Shown in pieces: positions 1-8,838 of a stretch of 34,783 nucleotides of DNA. Source of the stretch: Acidobacteriaceae bacterium. GTDB taxonomy: Bacteria; Acidobacteriota; Terriglobia; Terriglobales; Acidobacteriaceae. The notes beneath the pieces are model-generated. The model was given only the letters and a program-made list of their open reading frames with translations, ran no database searches and was not told where the DNA came from. The position numbers and the translations under genes were made by a program. Position 1 is the first letter of the stretch, and the number at the start of each line of letters is the position of its first letter. Location: the NCBI GenBank assembly GCA_003160215.1, contig PLQW01000090.1:80307-115089 (forward strand), given 5' to 3'.

Positions 1-1479
1 TGGTAAAGAAAGGATCGAAAATGCGAGGCAGAATCGATTTATCGATGCCAGTTCCCGTATCGCTAACCGCTAACATCACGTAGCGTCCGGGTTGAACGGG
101 AGGGTGCTCCTGGGTGTACGCATTGTCTAAGTCGACGTTGGAAGTTTCGAGATGAAGGATGCCGCCTTCGGGCATGGCATCGCGCGCGTTGACAGCAAGG
201 TTGAGGATCACCTGCCCAACCTGGTTGGGGTCCAGCCGGGAATTCTCCAGCGTGTCACACAGGTTTGTCACCAGTTGAATGTCCTCTCCGATGATGCGGC
301 GCAACATGTGCGAAGTCTCGCTTACTACCGAGTTCATGTTGATGACGCGGACCTGCATAATCTGCTGCCGGCCGAGTGCCAGCATCTGCCGGGTAAGGGC
401 GGCGGCACGGTCGGCCGCTTTGGAAACTTGCAGCAGCAGCTTGCTGAGCGGATTATCAGGCGTGGTTTGAGCCAGCATCAACTCTGTCGAGAGCTTGATC
501 ACGACCAAAATGTTGTTGAAATCGTGAGCTATGCCTCCTGCCAGTCTGCCGACCGCCTCCAGCTTCTGCACCTGACGGACCTGCTGCTCCAACGCGCTCT
601 GTTGGGTCATGTCTTCGATGTAACCGGCGAAGTACTCCGCATTGGTATGAGCGTCGCGAGCGAGCGAACCTGAGATTCGCACCGGCACCGTGCTTCCATC
701 GTGCCGGAGCAGGCTGAGTTCATGACCATGAATTCTTATACTTCGCCTAAGCACCTCGATCAGCCGGCCGCGATCCTTAGGGTCCGAATAAAGCCCGGTT
801 GAGAGTTTCAGGCCCATGGCTTCGTCGACGCTGTATCCGCCCAGGATCTTCAGCATCGCTGGATTCAGAGATTCAAAACGGTCCTCGTCGAGCGAAGTCC
901 GGCTGATACCGAAAGGTGCGCTGTCCACCAGTGCCTGCAGCGAGGCCTGCGATTGCCTCAGCGCCTCCTCCATCGATTTGCGTTCGGTGACATTGTTGGC
1001 CAGCACCAATTCGTAGGGATGGCCGTCTTGCTCGAATCGAAACGCTCTGATCTCGGCGAATAGAAGACTGCCATCCTTCCGGCGGTGGCGCCAGATTCCC
1101 GCACAGTTGAACCCGAGATAGACCTGGTTCATAAGATCCAGTAACGCCGGTATCTCCTCAGGAGGGCGGATATCCAAGAGAGTCATCTCCAGGAATTCTT
1201 CCCGGAAAAAACCATAGGTCTGCACGGCGGCATCATTCACGGAGACAAAGCGCAGGGTGGCGCAGTCATAAACCCACATGGGGTAGGGATTGGAGGAGAA
1301 GAGGAGCTGCTGCTGGTTTTCGGCGTCGCACGAACGCTGCGATTCGGCCGCCAATTCCTGGCGCAGGCGCACCAGTTCCCGATCGCAACTAAGCTTGCGT
1401 TGGAGCAACCAAAGCAACGCCCGGCCCCGATCACGAGCGCGACGATGACGAAGAGCGGCATCCGGCCAGACCCGCGCAA
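1..1479 (-). CDS. PAS-domain sensor histidine kinase (partial, runs off left edge; N-terminus uncertain)
   Basis: Minus-strand translation reads ...NPYPMWVYDCATLRFVSVNDAAVQTYGF (PAS), a second PAS-like unit, then GGIAHDFNNILVVIK (H-box), NLAVNARDAMPEGG (N-box) and VSDTGTGIDKSILPRIFDPFFT (G-box). The plus-strand ORFs here are antisense shadows. Confidence 0.88.
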
Positions 1480-1690
1480 AAGCGATATCTCCCAACCGGC
1501 TGTCGGGAGCGTTCGTACAGGCGCCGGTTTCGAACTCCGTAACCCTGCCGTGCAACGTACGGAATTCTTCAGGCGCTTGTCGAGTGCTTGCGTGCCCTAG
1601 ATTGCATCGAGGCCCGCCCTATCGATCAGCTACGCGAGCGAGCCGTGCAGGACTTGAGGCAGCGCATGGCACCTTTGCAATAGCAATAAG

Positions 1691-1713
1691 CTCCCGCGCG
1701 CGTGACGCGGGAG
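1691..1713. repeat. Hairpin ctcccgcg-cgcgtga-cgcgggag
   Basis: 8-bp perfect inverted repeat in the intergenic region. Confidence 0.5.
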
Positions 1714-1774
1714 TGATTCGACCTATCTAGTTAGCAGTTATACCACCTTACAGCCTGTTATCTATAGCATATTC

Positions 1775-1792
1775 TGGCATGTTGACATGCCA
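1775..1792. repeat. Hairpin tggcatg-ttga-catgcca
   Basis: 7-bp perfect inverted repeat with 4-nt loop. Confidence 0.5.
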
Positions 1793-1978
1793 CTTTTATA
1801 GTATACGCCTGGGTGCGGATTCGGAACCGCAGGGGGTTATCGCCAACCTGCCGCGATATCAAGGCATCTGGGCAGCGGTGGGAACGCTTCGGGGATGGTG
1901 GACCAGCGGCGTACAATCGCTAACGCTGGCCCGTCAACGGGCAAGAAATAAAATTGTTTCAGGAAATCGAGGTTCCTC

Positions 1979-2422
1979 ATGTCACTTTGGCAGGTCGGTG
2001 TGCAGATGGCTACGGGTAAGCTGCCCAAGGTCATCAAGCCTCGGCCACACGCGATGATCGACTACGCGGCCGCCGGATCATTCATGCTAATGGGCGCGTT
2101 GTGGTGGAGGCGCAACAAGCGGGCGGCTATCGGCTCTCTGATCTGCGGAGGAGCGACTGCCGTCAACAGCCTGCTGACGGATTATCCCGGCGGGATGTTC
2201 AGGGTCATCAGCTACAGACACCACGGCCGGATCGACGCGGGAATTGTGGGTCTGACAGCGGCCATACCGAGTTTCATGAACTTTAGGAACCAGCCTGAGG
2301 CTAGGTTCTTCATCCTCCGTGCTTTGGGGCAGACCGCAATTACAGGGTTGACGGATTTCGACTACTACGAGCACCCCTGGTCGCGGCGGCTTCGTCATGA
2401 GGAGAATGAACCTGCGGTGTAA
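1979..2422 (+). CDS. Hypothetical membrane-associated protein
   Basis: 147-aa ORF with hydrophobic segments (FMLMGALWW, IGSLICGGATAV, AGIVGLTAAIP); not antisense to a better ORF. Confidence 0.7.
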   Translation: MSLWQVGVQMATGKLPKVIKPRPHAMIDYAAAGSFMLMGALWWRRNKRAAIGSLICGGATAVNSLLTDYPGGMFRVISYRHHGRIDAGIVGLTAAIPSFMNFRNQPEARFFILRALGQTAITGLTDFDYYEHPWSRRLRHEENEPAV

Positions 2423-2610
2423 GTTACTCTGCAGAACTCCTAAACCAGCGCAAGCGCCGAGTCGGGCTTCGACTGGCAGTTTGCCCGTACCGAATCCCTC
2501 TATTCCGCCGCGCCGTCCGAGGCTCTCTTCCTACCCCTGCTACAATGCAGGCGAAAACCATCCGCACGTCTGGAGATTCTGGCGCGTGCCAGAGTGGGTG
2601 GAATCTACGT

Positions 2611-2624
2611 AGTTCGATCGAACT
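2611..2624. promoter_or_regulatory. 14-bp perfect palindrome agttcgatcgaact upstream of the ECF sigma gene
   Basis: Perfect dyad about 80 bp upstream of the predicted sigma factor start. Confidence 0.35.
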
Positions 2625-2701
2625 TCTGGCCGTGTTTTTTCGTATAAATCTATAGCAGTGAGTGGGATTGGGCCAGGAGTCACGCCCCTTGGGAGCGCTG
2701 G

Positions 2702-3301
2702 TTGGACGATATCCAAGCCGTCAATGCCCTCGTCCGTCGCTGTGTTACAGGCGACGCTGCGGCTTGGCAGGAAATCGTTCAGCAGTATCATCGCCGGATC
2801 TATAACATCTGCTATCGCTTTTCGGGATCGCCCGACGATGCGGCTGACCTGACTCAGGAAGTATTCATCAAAATGTATCGCACGCTCAGCACGTTCGACA
2901 CCGCGCGCGCGTCGCTTATGACCTGGATCACGACGGTCACTCGGAATCTGCTGGTGGACCACTTTCGTAAGGGAAAATATGACCGGGTCACCGACTCGCT
3001 GGATGCGACGCCGGGCAACCAGGACGACGGCCTGACCCTGGTAGAGAAGCTGGAAGACCGCTCTGCCGGTCCGGAAGCCCGGGTGCGAAGCCAGGAGACC
3101 CAGAAGCTCGTCCACGAAGCCCTGCGGAAGCTCTCGCCGGAGCTGCGGGAGGCGGTCATTCTGCGCGATCTCCAGGATATGGACTACAAAGACATTGCCA
3201 TAGTCCTCAAGGTCCCAGAAGGCACGGTGAAAAGTCGCATAAATCGGGGGCGAACGGAACTTGCGAGGCTGTTACAACGTAATTACAAGCAGGTGAGTTG
3301 A
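2702..3301 (+). CDS. ECF-type RNA polymerase sigma factor (TTG start)
   Basis: Sigma-70 region 2 (DAADLTQEVFIKMYRTLSTFD) and region 4 (LSPELREAVILRDLQDMDYKDIAIVLKVPEGTVKSRINRGR). Confidence 0.93.
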   Translation: MDDIQAVNALVRRCVTGDAAAWQEIVQQYHRRIYNICYRFSGSPDDAADLTQEVFIKMYRTLSTFDTARASLMTWITTVTRNLLVDHFRKGKYDRVTDSLDATPGNQDDGLTLVEKLEDRSAGPEARVRSQETQKLVHEALRKLSPELREAVILRDLQDMDYKDIAIVLKVPEGTVKSRINRGRTELARLLQRNYKQVS

Positions 3302-4098
3302 TGCCCAGCGAGAACCAATCCGGAATGCAATGCGTCGAGTGCGAAGGCCTGTTGGCCGAAGCGATCGATGGCGCTCTGCACGGCTCTACGCTGGCCGCGT
3401 TTGAGGCGCACCAGCAGTCCTGCGCAGCATGCCGCGCTATGGTGGAAGAGGCCACGGCGGGCATGCACTGGTTGAAGGGGCTGGATGAGGCCGAGCCGCC
3501 GCGCAATCTGGTGCACAATATTCTGGCACAGACCATAGGGGCGCTTCCGTCGGAGCACGCCGTAGTCTCGCCGCGTGGCGATGGCTGGTTCGATAAGATT
3601 AAGGGCCGGTTGGCGACGGTCTTCGCTCCGGTTGCAACCCCGCGCTTCGCCATGTCGTTTGGCATGGCATTCTTCTCCATCACCATGCTGCTCAGCATCG
3701 CGGGGCTCCATTTGAGCGATCTGCGGCGGCTCGACTTGAGCTCCAAGGGCGTCACCAAGACGTATTACTCCACCCAGGCGCGCGTGATTCGTTATTACGA
3801 AAACATTCGCCTGGTGTATGAGATCGAGTCGCGGGTGCGTGACTTGCGGCGCGTCGCAACTCCGGAGAAGCAGCAGGAAGAGCCCACGCCCAAGAACCAA
3901 CCGAAGAGCGATAACCGGCAAGACAAGGATCGCCGTAACCAGAACTACAGCCGTGACGGAAACCAGCCCGAGCTGGCTGCGTCTCCGGCTGGGAATGAAC
4001 AAGGAATGAATAAAGTGACGAATCAGGCCCGGCTGCGGGGTCCCCAACAAGCTCCGCCTTTGAGCTTGGTGGGGTGCTTGAACAGGAGAACCGCATGA
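3301..4098 (+). CDS. Zinc-finger anti-sigma factor
   Basis: N-terminal HQQSCAAC zinc-binding motif, central TM segment (MSFGMAFFSITMLLSIAGL); start overlaps the sigma stop (TGATG). Confidence 0.82.
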   Translation: MPSENQSGMQCVECEGLLAEAIDGALHGSTLAAFEAHQQSCAACRAMVEEATAGMHWLKGLDEAEPPRNLVHNILAQTIGALPSEHAVVSPRGDGWFDKIKGRLATVFAPVATPRFAMSFGMAFFSITMLLSIAGLHLSDLRRLDLSSKGVTKTYYSTQARVIRYYENIRLVYEIESRVRDLRRVATPEKQQEEPTPKNQPKSDNRQDKDRRNQNYSRDGNQPELAASPAGNEQGMNKVTNQARLRGPQQAPPLSLVGCLNRRTA

Positions 4099-4835
4099 AC
4101 TGCGCCAATCATGTCGATGTTCCCGCAGTCGCATTCTGCCGTACGTGTGGGAAACCACTGTGCAGTAGCTGCGTGCGAGACGTCCATGGCGTTATCTATT
4201 GCGAGGAATGTTTGGCCTCGCACTTGAGCGGCACCATGCCGCCACCCGGTACCTCTACCGTGCCGCCGGGTGCTCCACCTGAAACCGGGGTCGGAAGTCC
4301 GGGCCTGGCTGCGATCCTGGGATTCATTCCGGGTGTCGGGGCCATGTACAACGGCGAATATGCCAAGGGCTTTGTTCATGTGCTTATCTTCGCCACGCTG
4401 ATTTGGATGACGGCCCACCTGAATGGCATCTTCGGTTTGGGCATTGCTGCGTTCGTAATCTATATGCCTATTGAGGCGTACCAGACAGCGCGTGCCCGCC
4501 AGATGGGGTTGCCGGCGCCGGATCCGCTTGGCCTTAACCGCCTGTTCTCGCCGGGAGGCCCGGCGCCGGACCGAGCTTCAGGTGTGGCTGCCGGCGCAGT
4601 ACCGGTGACAGGAACTACTTCGACAGCGGCCCCAGAGGGGCAACCTGCAGACGCCGAATGCTGCCCGCCGTCGCGAGTGCCGATCGGCGCCGTCGTCCTG
4701 ATCGGTCTGGGTGTGCTGTTCTTGCTCAACGAGATGGACGTGCTGAATTTCGACCGTTTATGGCGGTTTTGGCCGCTCGTCCTCATCGCCATCGGCATTC
4801 GCGTGCTGATGCGGCGGCGTGGGATGGGCTGGTGA
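4095..4835 (+). CDS. B-box-type zinc-finger plus LiaF-like TM domain protein
   Basis: CANHVDVPAVAFCRTCGKPLCSSCVRDVHGVIYCEECLASH; C-terminal IGAVVLIGLGVLFLLNEMDVLNFDRLWRFWPLVLIAIGIRVLMRR; ATGA overlap with the upstream stop. Confidence 0.82.
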   Translation: MNCANHVDVPAVAFCRTCGKPLCSSCVRDVHGVIYCEECLASHLSGTMPPPGTSTVPPGAPPETGVGSPGLAAILGFIPGVGAMYNGEYAKGFVHVLIFATLIWMTAHLNGIFGLGIAAFVIYMPIEAYQTARARQMGLPAPDPLGLNRLFSPGGPAPDRASGVAAGAVPVTGTTSTAAPEGQPADAECCPPSRVPIGAVVLIGLGVLFLLNEMDVLNFDRLWRFWPLVLIAIGIRVLMRRRGMGW

Positions 4836-4845
4836 GGAGGACATC

Positions 4846-5241
4846 ATGAGATTCCGCTGTAACCCCTATTGTTCGTGCAGCCGTTGCCGTGCTCATGGGT
4901 TCATGGGACCTGCCGTCCTGATCACCCTCGGGGTGTTGTTCCTCGTTGATCAGTTAGGGCACGCGCACTGGATGGAATTTGGCAGTACCTGGCCGGCGCT
5001 ATTGATCGTGATCGGCCTGATCATGTTCCTGCAACACAACGCTTCGGTCGAAGGTCATGTGCCTCGCGATTATCCGGGGTTCGTGCAACCCGGTAGGCCG
5101 GGACAACCGATGCCGCCTGGCGCTCAGGGGTATCCGCCGCAACCGCCGGTGGTAACGCCGGCTCCGGTTCCGCCGGCTGGCTCAATCACGACGGGTGCGA
5201 ATTGGAACAATCCTAACGATCCGGAGGTGCGTAATGGCTAG
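4846..5241 (+). CDS. Small membrane protein with LiaF-like TM domain
   Basis: GPAVLITLGVLFLVDQLGHAHWMEFGSTWPALLIVIGLIMFLQHN; SD ggagg upstream of ATG 4846. Confidence 0.78.
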   Translation: MRFRCNPYCSCSRCRAHGFMGPAVLITLGVLFLVDQLGHAHWMEFGSTWPALLIVIGLIMFLQHNASVEGHVPRDYPGFVQPGRPGQPMPPGAQGYPPQPPVVTPAPVPPAGSITTGANWNNPNDPEVRNG

Positions 5242-6652
5242 CCAGAATACCTATCCGCCACCACCGCCGCCGCAGTATCAGTATCCGCCGCCGCCGCCGC
5301 CGTATCGCTATCGGCGCTCGATCGCGGGCCCGCTGGTGTTGATCGTCATCGGCCTGCTATTTCTGCTGCGGAACTTTGGAATCCGGTTTCCGATCTGGCA
5401 CTTTTTCGGACGCTGGTGGCCGTTGCTGCTCATCCTCTGGGGCGTTATAGCGCTGATTGAGCACACCACCTCGCAGCGCATGGGCTATCGCACGCGTCAC
5501 CTGGGCGCCGGAGGCATTGTGTTGTTGATATTTCTGGTGGCCTTGGGTGTCTCCGCGCATTACTCGTCGGACATTGACTGGGGCGGGGTCCGCAATGAGA
5601 TCCAGATGGACGACGATCTCGGCGGCATCTTCGGCACGGCGTACACCTTCGACGACACGCTGCAGCAGTCGTTTCCCGCGCACGGTAATTTGCGCATGGT
5701 CTGCGATCACGGCAGCCTGAACATTGCGCCCGCCGACGACAACACCCTGCGCGTCGTGGTGCATAAGAAGGTGTATGCGCAGAGCCAGAACGACGCCAAT
5801 AAGTACAACGACGGCACCAAGCCACAGATCACGGTGACCGGAAATTCCGTGGTGCTGAACGCTAACACCAATGGCGCCGGCGAACACGGAGTGCAGGCCG
5901 ATATGGACATCTTCGTGCCGCGCGACGCGACGCTCGACATTGCCAGCAAACGCGGCGATGTGACCGTCAATGACCGCAAGGCCGACGTAAAGATCGCGTT
6001 GCAGCATGGTGACGTTACCCTGAACGATGTCAGCGGCGCGGTGAACATCAGCTTGCAGAAGGGTTCGGTGCGCGCCTCCAAGATTGCTGGAGACCTCGAT
6101 GTGGAAGGCCACATCGACAACGTGACCATCGATGAGGTGGCCGGTGCGGTCCATCTTAACGGCGACTTCTTCGACGATATTCGCCTTAGCAAGATCGCCA
6201 AAACCGTGACCTTTAAGTCATCGCGGTCGGACTTGCAGATCGCGTCCGTGCCTGGCGATCTGGAAATCGCCGGCGACGAGGTGCGGGGCAGCGATCTAAG
6301 CGGTCCCGTGCGTCTCATCACCCGGTCCAAGGACATCCACATGGAGAATGTCTCCGGAGACTTGCAGCTTGAGACCACGAATGGCGATATCGAAGTACAC
6401 GCGGCCGACAAACTGCCGCTGGGCCGGATCAGCATTTCGAGCAAACGCGGTGACATCTCACTGGTGCTGCCGTCGAAGGCGGGATTCCAGGTGCAGGCCA
6501 ACACCAGCAAGGGCGATATTACCTCCGAGTTCGATGCCGTGAAGATCGACGAAAGCAAAGGCTCGGCACGGGCATCCGGCGCCGTCGGCAACGGTGTGAG
6601 CAAGCTGCAAATCAGCACCGATACCGGTGACATACGGATAACGAAAGGGTAA
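5234..6652 (+). CDS. LiaF-like TM / DUF4097-type beta-repeat (putative adhesin-fold) protein
   Basis: GPLVLIVIGLLFLLRNFG...WWPLLLILWGVIALIEHT followed by short repeats (KRGDVTVND, QHGDVTLND, QKGSVRASK, TNGDIEVHA, KRGDISLVL, TGDIRITKG); SD cggagg, ATG 5234. Confidence 0.85.
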   Translation: MASQNTYPPPPPPQYQYPPPPPPYRYRRSIAGPLVLIVIGLLFLLRNFGIRFPIWHFFGRWWPLLLILWGVIALIEHTTSQRMGYRTRHLGAGGIVLLIFLVALGVSAHYSSDIDWGGVRNEIQMDDDLGGIFGTAYTFDDTLQQSFPAHGNLRMVCDHGSLNIAPADDNTLRVVVHKKVYAQSQNDANKYNDGTKPQITVTGNSVVLNANTNGAGEHGVQADMDIFVPRDATLDIASKRGDVTVNDRKADVKIALQHGDVTLNDVSGAVNISLQKGSVRASKIAGDLDVEGHIDNVTIDEVAGAVHLNGDFFDDIRLSKIAKTVTFKSSRSDLQIASVPGDLEIAGDEVRGSDLSGPVRLITRSKDIHMENVSGDLQLETTNGDIEVHAADKLPLGRISISSKRGDISLVLPSKAGFQVQANTSKGDITSEFDAVKIDESKGSARASGAVGNGVSKLQISTDTGDIRITKG

Positions 6653-6717
6653 TGCTGGTTCACCACAGAGACACAGAGGCACGGAGAAATCCGTGCCTTT
6701 TGTGCGTTAGGGCATGC

Positions 6718-6827
6718 TGTCATCCCGAATCGAGGGATCTGCGGTTCGCCGGTACCGTCACGCCGCCGGGAACAAACGCAGATCCTTCGACTCGCCCGCT
6801 GAAGCAGCGGGCTCGCTCAGGATGACA
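6718..6827. repeat. Imperfect palindromic element with tgtcatcc...ggatgaca ends
   Basis: Outer tgtcatcc/ggatgaca and inner ggatctgcg/cgcagatcc complementary arms. Confidence 0.7.
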
Positions 6828-6874
6828 AACCAGTGGTTGCCATTAGCTGATGACTGGAAACTCGAAACTCGAAA

Positions 6875-7555
6875 CTACCTACGATCCACTTTTTTCACAA
6901 GCTGCTCCACCTCAGCCACCACATCGTCGATGCTCTTGTGCGTGGTATCGATGTGCACCGCGTCCGGCGCGGCGGCGAGCGGCGATGCCAAACGCGTGCG
7001 GTCGCGCTGATCGCGGGCAGTAAGCTCGGCGAGCACGCGCTGCGCCTTCTCGGGTGAGTGCGATCCGTCCTGCAGCACGCGCCGCTCTGCGCGAACGCTT
7101 TCATCGGCATCGAGAAAGATCTTCACGTCGGCGTTGGGAAACACGGCGGTGCCAATGTCGCGGCCTTCCATCACCACGCCGCCGTCCAGCCCTAACTCGC
7201 GTTGGCGCCCTACCATCACCTCGCGCAACCGCGGATGGATGGAAACGCGCGATGCTGCGGCGGTGACATCCGTGTCGCGTATGCGCTGCGAAACATCACG
7301 ACCATCCAGCAACACGCGGTTGCCTTCGCCGCGAGGTTCGAGTTCGATCGCGGTGCCGTCCGCCAACTCCCGGAGCGCCTCGCCATCGTCCAGAGAGACC
7401 TGCCGCTCCATTGCCTTCAGCGCCAGTGCGCGATACATGGCGCCGCTTTCCAGGTTGACATAACCGAGCTTCTTCGCCAGGCGCGCGGCGATTGTGCTCT
7501 TGCCTGAACCTGCCGGCCCGTCGATGGCGATCACCAACTTGCGGGCTGTACTCAT
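6875..7555 (-). CDS. cmk: Cytidylate kinase
   Basis: KLVIAIDGPAGSGKSTIAARLAKKLGYVNLESGAMYRALALKAM; VVMEGRDIGTAVFPNADVKIFLDA. Confidence 0.96.
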   Translation of the reverse strand: MSTARKLVIAIDGPAGSGKSTIAARLAKKLGYVNLESGAMYRALALKAMERQVSLDDGEALRELADGTAIELEPRGEGNRVLLDGRDVSQRIRDTDVTAAASRVSIHPRLREVMVGRQRELGLDGGVVMEGRDIGTAVFPNADVKIFLDADESVRAERRVLQDGSHSPEKAQRVLAELTARDQRDRTRLASPLAAAPDAVHIDTTHKSIDDVVAEVEQLVKKVDRR

Positions 7556-8547
7556 TCCTTGCCGGTGTCCTTCGCGGGAGGGACTGGTCTCGATGGCGAT
7601 GCCGATGGGGACTTTCTGGGCCGCCGCTGTACCAAGGGCTTACCGGGCTCGGGTGGGTGCGGTGTGAAGCGCGGCTGGAGTTTGGGCCTACGCTCAACAT
7701 GCGGGGGCGGCGCTTCCAAGGAAGAAACTTGCAGCAATACGCGGCCGGCAACGTGGACGAAACTCAATTCACGCGCAGCTTGGAGCGCGCTGATGGCCTC
7801 GCGGACCCGCGCGCGACCGATGAGGTTGGAGAAGAAATGTTCCACTTCTTCCTGTTGGGCTGCCAAAACACAATCGAGATATTTCGAGACCAGCGCCGTC
7901 AGCGACTCTGCCACCGAGACGTGCATGCCTTCTTTAACCGCCTCGGGCGACCAGCGGAAGAGCACGTCCCAGAACACACCTTTCTTCTGGGTGTAATCGA
8001 CGCGGGTGATGCGAAGCTTGGCCCACAATTCATCCGACGCGCGGTCTAGGGCCGCGGCGGAGATGTCGCCGCCCAGCAACTCGCGCAGCCGGTATTCGGA
8101 GATGGGCCCTTCCTTCTGGATTATGTGAAACGCATCCACCGCGAGCGGAGAATATTCCGAACGGGCGCCCGCTTTCGGTGCCTGCCGCGGGTTTCGGTCT
8201 CCGACCAATCCGTAAAAATAGGGAAAAACCGATGCTGAAACGATGAAGTTATTATCCGGGAAGACGTTCGCCTCGTAGGCCGCTTTCTCGCGCAGCAGGC
8301 GGACCATCAGGTCCTTCGCCTGGCAAGCGCTGGAATCGGCAAACGCCATCTGCCGGGCGGGCAGATGCTCGTCACTGCCGGCATACGCGCCCACGAAAGT
8401 TGGCACCAGCACCGCCGGCCGCTGCGGATAAAGAAGACAGAAGCCCACTGAATCGATGAACTCACGCGCCTCGTCCAGCGTGCGGATAGGCCGCCCGTTC
8501 AAGCGCCATTTTTCCCGGCGCAGCTCCTGTAGTTGCTGTTCCTGCAT
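7552..8547 (-). CDS. Hypothetical protein, tentatively winged-helix / AlkZ-related
   Basis: 331-aa ORF overlapping the cmk start by 4 nt (ATGA); helix-rich FHIIQKEGPISEYRLRELLGGDISAAALDRASDELWAKLRITR. Family call is from memory and weak. Confidence 0.75.
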   Translation of the reverse strand: MQEQQLQELRREKWRLNGRPIRTLDEAREFIDSVGFCLLYPQRPAVLVPTFVGAYAGSDEHLPARQMAFADSSACQAKDLMVRLLREKAAYEANVFPDNNFIVSASVFPYFYGLVGDRNPRQAPKAGARSEYSPLAVDAFHIIQKEGPISEYRLRELLGGDISAAALDRASDELWAKLRITRVDYTQKKGVFWDVLFRWSPEAVKEGMHVSVAESLTALVSKYLDCVLAAQQEEVEHFFSNLIGRARVREAISALQAARELSFVHVAGRVLLQVSSLEAPPPHVERRPKLQPRFTPHPPEPGKPLVQRRPRKSPSASPSRPVPPAKDTGKE

Positions 8548-8621
8548 AGAAGGCAGCTATCAGCACTTGGCAACCAGCTAGAGCGACTCCAGGGTTACCT
8601 TATCCAGCGAGCAAGGGTAGA

Positions 8622-8639
8622 GCGGCGCTTTAGCGCCGC
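8622..8639. repeat. Hairpin gcggcgc-ttta-gcgccgc
   Basis: 7-bp perfect stem, TTTA loop. Confidence 0.8.
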
Positions 8640-8685
8640 GTTCGCTGCGAACAAAACACCCCCCCTAGAGTGAGTGCTCCTCGAC

Positions 8686-8703
8686 GCCGGCCTGAAGGCC
8701 GGC
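8686..8703. repeat. Hairpin gccggcc-tgaa-ggccggc
   Basis: 7-bp perfect stem, TGAA loop. Confidence 0.8.
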
Positions 8704-8783
8704 TCTACCGGCCGCACACCAATATTGGAACCGCTTTAGCGACGCTACTCTGTTTGTCCCCAAACCTCTAAAAAACCGCATCT

Positions 8784-8838
8784 CCAGCAAGTGCTAAATG
8801 CCAAGTGCTGAATGCTGATTGCTGATAGCTGCTTGCTA
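8784..8838 (-). repeat. Degenerate short-period microrepeat (CAGCAATCAGCATTCAGCACTTGGCATTTAGCAC type)
   Basis: Runs directly from the mutL TAG stop on the minus strand. Confidence 0.7.

Noticed and set aside
152-673. 173-aa plus-strand ORF at the left edge
   Set aside because: Antisense to the histidine kinase catalytic domain.
1543-1683. Open plus-strand frame PCRATYGILQALVECLRALDCIEARPIDQLRERAVQDLRQRMAPLQ*
   Set aside because: Protein-like composition but no convincing start or family; could be a gene remnant, too short to claim.
3283-4158. 291-aa minus-strand ORF opposite the anti-sigma gene
   Set aside because: Shadow ORF; the plus-strand gene is supported by motif and translational coupling.
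5707-6723. 338-aa minus-strand ORF antisense to the DUF4097-like gene
   Set aside because: Low-complexity Ser/Thr/Arg-rich translation; the plus-strand gene has clear domains, SD and operon context.
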